NCBI RefSeq assembly: GCF_000230735.2
Contig: NC_019962.1
Coordinates: 3,534,001 to 3,598,000 of the forward strand
Source: Natrinema pellirubrum DSM 15624
GTDB taxonomy: Archaea > Halobacteriota > Halobacteria > Halobacteriales > Natrialbaceae
Direction: 5' to 3'
Length of the DNA: 64,000 nt
The first letter of the stretch is position 1. Every line of letters starts with the position of its first letter. The position numbers and the translations under genes are program-made. Shown here one piece after another: positions 38,110 through 44,956 of this stretch. The notes beneath the pieces are model-generated. The model was given only the letters and a program-made list of their open reading frames with translations. It was not told where the DNA came from and made no database searches.

Positions 38110-38571
38110 TTAGGAAGAGAACTCGTCGAACGAGGTCGATCGATGACTGCGGACGAGGACTTCGTCGGTGATCGTCAGTCCCATGTCCGCGATCTGCTGT
38201 GCGATCGGCGTGACGGCCCTGTCGTTCTCGACGACCACGGTCACGAGGAGGTTCCGCTCGCCCGTGATCAACTCCTGCACCGAGACGACGCCCGAAATCT
38301 CGAGCAGGTCGTCGATGTACTCCCCGCGGTCGGGGATCGGTGCCGTACAGAACAGCAGCATCCGGATCGGATAGCCGGACTTCGTGTAATCGATGTTGGC
38401 GCTGTAGCCCTTGATGACACCCTCCGATTCCAGTCGCTGAATGCGCTTGCGGACCGTACTCGAGGAGGCGTCGGTCCGGTCGGCGATCTCGCTGGAGGAG
38501 AGGTTCCGTGCCTCCTCCTGTAACGCGTAGAGGATCTCCCGGTCGACCGCGTCCAGCTCGTACTCCGCCAT
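38110..38571 (-). CDS. Lrp/AsnC-family transcription regulator
   Basis: 153 aa, typical length. N-terminal HTH (SSEIADRTDASSSTVRKRIQ) and a C-terminal RAM ligand domain (VVSVQELITGERNLLVTV). It is divergent from a small membrane protein gene across an 11-bp perfect inverted repeat (38604-38644), its probable operator. Being upstream of dabB on the same strand, it might also control the carbon module, but 300 bp separate them. Effector unknown. Confidence 0.9.
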   Translation of the reverse strand: MAEYELDAVDREILYALQEEARNLSSSEIADRTDASSSTVRKRIQRLESEGVIKGYSANIDYTKSGYPIRMLLFCTAPIPDRGEYIDDLLEISGVVSVQELITGERNLLVTVVVENDRAVTPIAQQIADMGLTITDEVLVRSHRSTSFDEFSS

Positions 38572-38603
38572 ACGCGTTCGTTGCCGCGGCGGCTATAAGG
38601 TAC

Positions 38604-38644
38604 TTCGGCTCCCAAGACTCCGAATACTTATACTGGGAGCCGAA
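38604..38644. promoter_or_regulatory. Inverted repeat around a TATA box in the divergent Lrp promoter
   Basis: TTCGGCTCCCA (38604-38614) and TGGGAGCCGAA (38634-38644) are perfect complements with a 19-bp spacer containing cttatac. Located between the Lrp start (38571) and the membrane protein start (38655). Candidate operator. Confidence 0.6.
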
Positions 38645-38654
38645 AGGGACAGGC

Positions 38655-38873
38655 ATGCGCGAACGACTCGAGTCGGATCTCGGCTTCTACTACGCCGTCG
38701 GCGGCTTCATCATCGCCGTGTTCGTCGTCGGGATGGCGGCCTTCGCCCTCATCAACCCCGACGGCGTGGGAACGGTGGAACTGGTCGGCCTCTCGGGGGG
38801 CTTTTTCGTGTTCATGCTCGTGTATTTCATCGCTATCTCGGTCCAGCGACTCGAGGACGGCGACAGTATCTGA
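38655..38873 (+). CDS. Small two-span membrane protein
   Basis: 72 aa from ATG 38655. Two hydrophobic segments (YYAVGGFIIAVFVVGMAAFA, and GFFVFMLVYFIAISV) and a charged C-terminus. Not a family with known function to me (DUF7472-like haloarchaeal proteins look similar). SD-like gggaca precedes. Divergent from Lrp. Confidence 0.7.
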   Translation: MRERLESDLGFYYAVGGFIIAVFVVGMAAFALINPDGVGTVELVGLSGGFFVFMLVYFIAISVQRLEDGDSI

Positions 38874-38960
38874 GGGCCCGAGCGCGTCGTCTCCGACAGT
38901 TCTCGAGACGACTCCGGAGTCATAGGGTTTAATACCCACCGGCCGTTCTCTTTAGAAGCA

Positions 38961-39155
38961 ATGGCGAAAGGAACCGTTGATTTCTTCAACGACACTGGCG
39001 GCTACGGATTCATCGAGACTGAGGACGCGGACGACGACGTGTTCTTCCACATGGAAGACATCGGCGGCCCGGACCTTGAGGAAGGACAGGAACTCGAGTT
39101 CGACATCGAGCAGGCCCCCAAGGGCCCGCGCGCGACGAACGTCGAGCGCCTGTAA
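38961..39155 (+). CDS. cspA: Cold-shock domain protein
   Basis: 64 aa. Single OB-fold binding RNA/ssDNA: RNP1 GYGFIE and RNP2 DVFFHM. Acidic version typical of haloarchaea. The promoter tttaatac at about 38927-38935 gives a nearly leaderless mRNA. Confidence 0.95.
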   Translation: MAKGTVDFFNDTGGYGFIETEDADDDVFFHMEDIGGPDLEEGQELEFDIEQAPKGPRATNVERL

Positions 39156-39321
39156 CGCGGATTCGTAACGGTATCGGCACTTGACTGCAGTATTTTACCA
39201 CTCCTGAGCGACAGCGCCGTCGCGACTGACGGAGGCCGGTCGACCCGACCACTACGACCGCAGCAGGAGAACGGCGACACGATGGCAAGAAGGTAATAGC
39301 GATTGGTGCGAACGAGCGTAT

Positions 39322-39441
39322 ATGCCAGTCCTCTCCATCGGTCCGCCCGAACTGCTCATCATCGCCTTCAACCTTGCACTCGTCGCCGGTGCCATCGGCG
39401 GGCTCTGGTATCTGGCCACCAAACTCCGGCGCGCGCTGTGA
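39322..39441 (+). CDS. Small single-span membrane protein (39 aa)
   Basis: Short gene below common length cut-offs. Starts MPVLSIGPPELLIIAF with one transmembrane helix and a basic end (KLRRAL). The G-P-x-E-L-L-I-I pattern recalls the N-terminus of TatA, but the amphipathic helix is missing. In-frame ATG with a purine-poor leader; coding bias (C/G third positions) fits. Confidence 0.45.
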   Translation: MPVLSIGPPELLIIAFNLALVAGAIGGLWYLATKLRRAL

Positions 39442-39543
39442 GCCGATCTCAGCCCTCGTCGACGACCGCGGCGTGCCGCCCGTCGCGACCGACGGTTCGT
39501 CCTCGAGCATGATTTCATACCTCAGTGACACGAAAGGCGGTAC

Positions 39544-40076
39544 GTGGCGGATCACCCCCATGCGATCGTGACGGTTCCGACGGTGCTGCTGGCGGCGTTC
39601 GTGGCGGTTCCGTTCGGAACGGGGATCGTGACGTGGCTGCTCACGTCCCGCGGACGGATCGATCCGGAGACAGGAACGGTCCGCGTAAACGGCCGGTCGT
39701 TCGCGCTCGAGGAACTCGCAGCGGTTCGCGCCTTCCGCGTCCCGGCCGTCGAAACTGTCGTTCTCCGCCCGTCGTACGCCACCAAGACGAGAGGCGTGAC
39801 GGCACCGTCGTCCGTTGTGATGCCCCGTGACGCATACGAGAACGCGAAACGGCTTTCGATGCCGCCACGCGCGAGACGGCGTCGACGGGTCAGCAGAGCC
39901 GGGCCGAACGCGTCCTCCTCGCGGTCTTCGGCGTCGGCGCGCTCACCGGTGCGGGCGGCGCCGTGTTCCTCGGCCTCGAGCAGGGTGGTGACGAACTCGT
40001 GATCCTCTCGTACGTCGCTCTGCTGGCGGGCTGTTTCGGCATCGCGTTCCTCGCGCTGGCCGTTCGAAGGCCCTGA
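39544..40076 (+). pseudogene. PH-like membrane protein gene with a -1 frameshift
   Basis: The frame from GTG 39544 encodes a membrane helix (TVPTVLLAAFVAVPFG) and a beta-rich domain up to about NAKR. It then turns into Arg/Ser-rich nonsense. From about 39850 the -1 frame continues sensibly (FDAATRETASTGQQSRAERV) into two hydrophobic helices and stops at 40074-40076. A single missing base at about 39847-39856 (cgaaacggctttcg) would restore about 177 residues. Either a true mutation or a sequencing error. Confidence 0.65.
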
Positions 40077-40167
40077 CTCGGCTGCACTCGGGGAAGGCCA
40101 ACCCTCCCAACGGGCTCGGCGTTCGGCGAACCCGGACGGTTTTCCGGCTCGGCCACCGACGTGCAGT

Positions 40168-40533
40168 ATGACCGAGCCACTGCTTCGCCGCGGCGCGGAC
40201 CTCGAGTACGAGACCGTCGACGCGGCCGACGGCCTCGAGAAGGCCGTCCTGCTCAACGACGACCACGGCGCGCCGACGTTTGCGATCCGGCGGTTCGTCC
40301 TCGAGCCCGGCGCCGAGGTCCCGAAACACACCAACGACGTCGAACACGAACAGTACGTCCTCGCGGGCGAGTACACCGTAGGACTCGAGGACGAGGAGTA
40401 CGAGGTCGAAGCCGGCGACTCGCTGCTCATCCCGGCGGGAACGGTCCACTGGTACCGCAACGAGAGCGACCGGCCGGGCGCGTTCATCTGTGCGGTGCCA
40501 AACGGCGACGACGAAATCGAGTTGCTCGAGTAA
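40168..40533 (+). CDS. Cupin-domain protein
   Basis: 121 aa. Single cupin barrel with motif 1 G-x5-H-x-N-x3-H-E-x-Y (EVPKHTNDVEHEQYVLAGEY) and motif 2 (GDSLLIPAGTVHWYRN); the His and Glu metal ligands are present. Small enzymes, storage or sensor proteins share this fold; the substrate is not predictable. Stands alone before the iron operon. Confidence 0.85.
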   Translation: MTEPLLRRGADLEYETVDAADGLEKAVLLNDDHGAPTFAIRRFVLEPGAEVPKHTNDVEHEQYVLAGEYTVGLEDEEYEVEAGDSLLIPAGTVHWYRNESDRPGAFICAVPNGDDEIELLE

Positions 40534-40633
40534 CGGCACGGCCCGTCGTGCGGCTCGAGTCGAGAGAACCGACCGACTCCGGCTGGTGGCAGCGATTGTC
40601 ACATCGTTCTGCAACCGCAACTACTAAACGTCT

Positions 40634-40649
40634 TTTAGGCACACCTAAA
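40634..40649. promoter_or_regulatory. Iron-type operator 1, TTTAGG-N4-CCTAAA
   Basis: Perfect 6+6 inverted repeat with a CACA centre, ending 4 bp before the permease ATG 40654. Matches the DtxR/IdeR/SirR box type (TTAGG...CCTAA). One of three such sites here. Confidence 0.75.
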
Positions 40650-40653
40650 TGCG

Positions 40654-41763
40654 ATGGGAGAAGCGCAGTCGGTCGAGGGGCACAGGTCCGCCCGAGAGCG
40701 GGAGGGATGGGTAACCGGGCGGCTCGTCCTCTTTTGTCTGGCGAGTACGGTCATCACCGTCGTCGCCGGACTCGTCCAGGTGAGCTTCGGGGAGTACTCG
40801 ATGACGTTCCTCGAGGCCTGGCAGGCGGTGTTCGAACCCAGCGTGATATTCAACCTCCACGCCTGGTCGGCGTTCCTCTTCGGGACGGACCTGCCGGAGA
40901 TGAGTACCGCGAGCATCGTCGTCTGGACCCTCCGAATGCCGCGGGTGTTCGTCGCGATCATCGCCGGCGCGACGCTTGCGATTTCCGGTGCGATCTTCCA
41001 AGCCGTGACGCGGAACGAACTGGCGAGTCCGTTCGTACTCGGAGTCAGTTCCGGCGCTGGATTCGCCGTGCTGGCGACGTTGGTCGTCTTTAGCGGCCTC
41101 ACGCCGTTCCTGCCGCTGATCGCCGCCCTGGGCGGGACGGTCGCGTTCCTGACCGTCTACTCGATCGCCTGGAAGGGTGGGACGAGCCCCGTCCGACTCG
41201 TACTCGCGGGCGTCGTCGTAAACATGATCTTTCAGTCGCTCCAGCAGGGGCTGTTCTTCTTCGCGGACGATCTGGGCGTCGTCCAGACGGCGATCGCCTG
41301 GCTGACGGGGTCGCTCACGGGCACCGGCTGGGAAGAAGTACGGATCGCAATCCTGCCAGCAGCCGTGGCGATCGCGATCGCGCTCGCCGGTGCACGGCAG
41401 TTGAACGTCCTCATGTTGGGTGAAAGCACCGCTCGATCCCTCGGTATGCGCGTCGAACGGGTCCGGTTTTCTCTCTCGGCCGTCGCGATCGTGGCCGCCA
41501 GCGCCGCAATCGCCGTCGCCGGTATCGTCAGCTTCTTCGGCCTCGTCGTCCCCCACATCGTCCGGAACACGGTCGGTGGGGACTACCGACGCCTGATGAT
41601 CGGGTGTCTCTTCGCCGGACCCGCACTGATGGTGTCCGCCGACGTCGGTGCGCGACTCGCGCTGGGTGGGGCCCAGATGCCCGTCGGCGTCGTCACTGGA
41701 CTGATCGGTGGCCCGTATTTCCTCTATCTGATGCGGAAACAGCAATCGATGGGTGAGCTATAA
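40654..41763 (+). CDS. FecCD-family iron-siderophore ABC permease
   Basis: 369 aa, about nine or ten membrane helices. FecCD signature: ISGAIFQAVTRNELASPFVLGVSSGAG, VFGL-like VSFFGLVVPHIVR and a C-terminal GAQMPVGVVTGLIGGPYF. Imports Fe(III)-siderophore with the ATPase (overlap TAATG-type, start at 41763) and the binding proteins downstream. Controlled by the operator directly over its start. Confidence 0.93.
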   Translation: MGEAQSVEGHRSAREREGWVTGRLVLFCLASTVITVVAGLVQVSFGEYSMTFLEAWQAVFEPSVIFNLHAWSAFLFGTDLPEMSTASIVVWTLRMPRVFVAIIAGATLAISGAIFQAVTRNELASPFVLGVSSGAGFAVLATLVVFSGLTPFLPLIAALGGTVAFLTVYSIAWKGGTSPVRLVLAGVVVNMIFQSLQQGLFFFADDLGVVQTAIAWLTGSLTGTGWEEVRIAILPAAVAIAIALAGARQLNVLMLGESTARSLGMRVERVRFSLSAVAIVAASAAIAVAGIVSFFGLVVPHIVRNTVGGDYRRLMIGCLFAGPALMVSADVGARLALGGAQMPVGVVTGLIGGPYFLYLMRKQQSMGEL

Positions 41764-42626
41764 TGTCACGCACACAGCAGAGCGCGGATCGAGAACAGGA
41801 GCGGATCACCGACGACGACGGCAACGCGGTCGAAAGCGCACTGGTCGGCGACGACCTCGAACTCAGTTATCCGACGAGCGAGGAAACCATCGTCGACTGC
41901 GCGCGCCTCGACATCCCCGAGGGAGCGGTGACCGCGCTTGTTGGACCCAACGGCAGCGGGAAGAGTACCCTTCTGAAGGCGCTCTCGAAGCATCTCGAGC
42001 CGAACGCGGGGTCCGTACAGATACACGGCAAGGACCTCGATGCGTTCAGTCGCAAGGAACTGGCGCGCGAAATGGGTGTCCTCTCGCAGGAGAACGACTC
42101 GCTCGGCTCGATCTCGGTCGAGGACCTCATCTATCACGGCCGCTACCCGCATCGGGGCTTTTTCGACGGCGTCAGCGAGGAGGACCAGCAAGCGGTCGAA
42201 CGTGCGATCGAGTTGGCGGGGATCGACCACCTCCGGGAGTCGGAACTCGGTCAGCTGAGCGGCGGGCAGAAGCAACTGGCCTGGATCGCCATGGTGCTGG
42301 CACAGGACACCGACGTCCTGTTGCTCGACGAGCCGACCACGTTTCTGGACATTCACCACCAGTTCCGCGTCCTCGAGACGATTCGACAACTGAACGAGGA
42401 ACGGGGCGTTACGGTCGCGGTCATTCTCCACGACATCTCACAGGCGGCCCGGTTCGCGGACTATCTGGTCGCGATGTGCGACGGCGAACTCTACGACTGG
42501 GGGCCGCCCGAGGAAGTCGTGACGGAACAGTTGCTCGCCGATGTCTTCGGCGTCGAGGCCACCGTCGAGTACGAGCCCGAACTGCAGGTACTGCCGAAGC
42601 GGGCGCTTCCGGACAGCCGGACGTGA
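41763..42626 (+). CDS. FecE-family iron-siderophore ABC ATPase
   Basis: 287 aa. Walker A GPNGSGKST, signature LSGGQKQLAWIAM, Walker B VLLLDEPTTFLDI, switch H in ILHDISQAARFA. The N-terminus has an extra 35-residue acidic stretch. Shares one base with the permease stop, so the two are translationally coupled. No operator of its own. Confidence 0.93.
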   Translation: MSRTQQSADREQERITDDDGNAVESALVGDDLELSYPTSEETIVDCARLDIPEGAVTALVGPNGSGKSTLLKALSKHLEPNAGSVQIHGKDLDAFSRKELAREMGVLSQENDSLGSISVEDLIYHGRYPHRGFFDGVSEEDQQAVERAIELAGIDHLRESELGQLSGGQKQLAWIAMVLAQDTDVLLLDEPTTFLDIHHQFRVLETIRQLNEERGVTVAVILHDISQAARFADYLVAMCDGELYDWGPPEEVVTEQLLADVFGVEATVEYEPELQVLPKRALPDSRT

Positions 42627-42653
42627 CGCCATCAGTCGGAACGTTTTTGTATT

Positions 42654-42669
42654 TTTAGGCCGGCCTAAA
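42654..42669. promoter_or_regulatory. Iron-type operator 2, TTTAGG-N4-CCTAAA
   Basis: Fully symmetric TTTAGG-CCGG-CCTAAA, 5 bp before ATG 42675. Confidence 0.75.
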
Positions 42670-42674
42670 GATCG

Positions 42675-43778
42675 ATGGCCGCCGAATCGAAACGGACGAG
42701 ACGACGCCTGATGAAAACGGGAGCAGCGATCACCGGGCTCGGTATGACCGCTGGCTGTCTCGGCACGCAGGGGACGGGAGACGGCGAGAGCGAGTACTCC
42801 GTCACGATGGAGCCCGTCGGTACCGTCGAGTTCGACTCCGTGCCCGAGACGTGGCTCCCCTATACGGGGGATTACGCGGACATGGGCGTTGCACTCGGAC
42901 GGGCCGACGGGCTGGTCGGAATCGGCTTGCAGAGCCGGTACGCAACCCACTACTACGACGAACTGCCGGGCGTCTCGGTCGAACCGGACGATCTGACCGA
43001 ACTCTGGGACGACGGGACTGGACAGGAGGTGTTCTACGAACTCGAGGCCGATGTCCACCTCATCGATCCGAATTTCATGATCAACCGGCTTGGCTGGAGC
43101 CGAGAAGAGGTCGACGAAATCGCCGACAACGTCGCCCCGTTCGTCGGCAACACCGTCTTCTCGGCCAGTTACGAGTGGCACGACTACCCCCGCTACACCC
43201 TCTACGAGGCCTTCGAGAAGGTGGCGGAGGTCTTTCAGGAGCGAGAGCGCTACGAGGCGTTCGAACGGCTCCACGATGACGTGCTGGCCGACGTACAGTC
43301 CCGACTCCCCGACGAGCGGCCCGAGGTTGCGGTCCTCGTCCCCGCCTCGGCCGAGCCGGACGCGTTCTACCCGTACCACATCGAGGACGATACCCAGTCC
43401 AAACACTGGGCCGATCTGCAGGTCGACGGCGCACTCGCCGCGAACGGCGTCGGCGACGCGCAGGCGACGAGTGGCACCATCGACTACGAGACGTTGCTCG
43501 AGATCGATCCCGATGTCATCGCGATCAGACAGCAAGGGGAGACCACCGAGTCGGATTTCGAACGGGGGATCGTCTCGTTCATGCGCGATCACGATGTCGC
43601 GAGCGAACTCCGTGCGGTCCGGAACGACCGCGTCGTCTACGGTGGCATGACCTATCAGGGACCGATTATCCACCTGTTCCAACTCGAGCGGGCGGCACAG
43701 GGGATTTATCCCGACGAGTTCGGCGGCGAGGAACTGTTCGACCGGCAGGCCGTCGGCGATATCGTCACCGGCGAGTGA
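42675..43778 (+). CDS. Siderophore-binding ABC lipoprotein 1
   Basis: 367 aa. TorR-type Tat signal (TRRRLMKTGA, pattern R-R-R-L-M) with lipobox MTAGC (C near 34): an exported lipoprotein of the FepB/BtuF fold class. Recognisable region DVHLIDPNFMINR and a C-terminal YQGPIIHLFQLERAA. Captures Fe(III)-chelate outside the cell and passes it to FecCD-like permease. About 50% similar by eye to the next gene. Own operator and short leader. Confidence 0.9.
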   Translation: MAAESKRTRRRLMKTGAAITGLGMTAGCLGTQGTGDGESEYSVTMEPVGTVEFDSVPETWLPYTGDYADMGVALGRADGLVGIGLQSRYATHYYDELPGVSVEPDDLTELWDDGTGQEVFYELEADVHLIDPNFMINRLGWSREEVDEIADNVAPFVGNTVFSASYEWHDYPRYTLYEAFEKVAEVFQERERYEAFERLHDDVLADVQSRLPDERPEVAVLVPASAEPDAFYPYHIEDDTQSKHWADLQVDGALAANGVGDAQATSGTIDYETLLEIDPDVIAIRQQGETTESDFERGIVSFMRDHDVASELRAVRNDRVVYGGMTYQGPIIHLFQLERAAQGIYPDEFGGEELFDRQAVGDIVTGE

Positions 43779-43825
43779 TGCTCGGCGGGAGCGAGACAAC
43801 GTCGGGTTCGGAACACTTTTGTTGT

Positions 43826-43841
43826 TTTAGGCCAGCCTAAA
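43826..43841. promoter_or_regulatory. Iron-type operator 3, TTTAGG-N4-CCTAAA
   Basis: TTTAGG-CCAG-CCTAAA, 4 bp before ATG 43846. Confidence 0.75.
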
Positions 43842-43845
43842 GATT

Positions 43846-44955
43846 ATGAGTAACGAACCGACGTGGACGCGGCGCAACGTGCTTCGAACGAGCGGGACCA
43901 TCGCTGGCGTGAGCGCGTTGGCCGGCTGTATCAGCGGTGACGGACCGGACGACGAGGGCGATGTCGATCCGTACACGGTCTCGATGCCGCCGGTCGGCGA
44001 CGTCGAGTTCGAGTCGGTCCCCGAGACGTGGGCCGCCGGCACCGCGGATTGGGCAGACATGGGGATCGCACTAGGTCAGGAGCCGCCGGTGGGACTCTAT
44101 ATCGCGGGGCGGTTACATAGTGGGTATTACGACGACATTCCTGACGTGAGCGTCGGCCCCGACGATATCGATACGCTCTGGGACGACGAGTTCGGCCCCG
44201 AGAAGTTCATCGGCCTTGCCGAGGACGTGGACGCCCTGGTCATGGATCCGAACTTCCTCACGGGACGGGCCGACTGGAGCGGCGACGCCATCGAGCGGAT
44301 CGAATCGACGGGGACGCCGTTCTTCGGGAACAGTATCACCTCTCGGGGCTACTCGTGGCATGAGGACTACGACTACCTCACGATGTACGAGGCCTTCGAG
44401 AAACTCGCCGAAGTCTTCCAGGAACAGGAACGATACGACGAGTTCGAGACGCTACACGACGAGTTCCAGTCGGAACTCGAGAACGTCGTTCCCTCGAGCG
44501 ATCGACCTGAGGTTGCAGTCCTGTACCCGCAGATAGCGGACGACTCGTTCCTCCCCTACACCATCGACGAGTCGACGAGTTACAAACATCTACGGGACCT
44601 CGGAGTCGAGGACGCGCTCGCGAACTCCGACGTCCAGAACTTCCACAACACCCGTGGATCGATCGACTACGAGACGCTCCTCGAAGTTAATCCGGAGTAC
44701 ATCCTGCTTCGTACCGAGCAATACCTCAGCGAGGAGGAGTTCCAGCAGAACTACATCGAACCGATACAGAGCCACGACGCCGGGCAGAAACTGACGGCCG
44801 TCCAGAACGACAACGTATACAAGACCGTCCCGTTCTATCAGGGCCCGATCATCAACCTCGTCGCCGCTCAGCGGTTGGCCGAACAGCTCTACGACGTCGA
44901 CGAACAGCTCTACGACCCGCAGGAAGTCAGCGACATCGTCAACGGCGACTTCTAA
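43846..44955 (+). CDS. Siderophore-binding ABC lipoprotein 2
   Basis: 369 aa. Tat motif TRRNVLRTSG with lipobox SALAGC (C about 27). Paralogue of the preceding gene: both have PETW..GT.DWADMGIALG-like starts and YQGPIINLVAAQRLA-like ends. Two binding proteins for one permease suggest two siderophores or chelates. Convergent with the chemotaxis transducer gene; the two stops are 1 bp apart. Confidence 0.9.
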   Translation: MSNEPTWTRRNVLRTSGTIAGVSALAGCISGDGPDDEGDVDPYTVSMPPVGDVEFESVPETWAAGTADWADMGIALGQEPPVGLYIAGRLHSGYYDDIPDVSVGPDDIDTLWDDEFGPEKFIGLAEDVDALVMDPNFLTGRADWSGDAIERIESTGTPFFGNSITSRGYSWHEDYDYLTMYEAFEKLAEVFQEQERYDEFETLHDEFQSELENVVPSSDRPEVAVLYPQIADDSFLPYTIDESTSYKHLRDLGVEDALANSDVQNFHNTRGSIDYETLLEVNPEYILLRTEQYLSEEEFQQNYIEPIQSHDAGQKLTAVQNDNVYKTVPFYQGPIINLVAAQRLAEQLYDVDEQLYDPQEVSDIVNGDF

Positions 44956-44956
44956 T

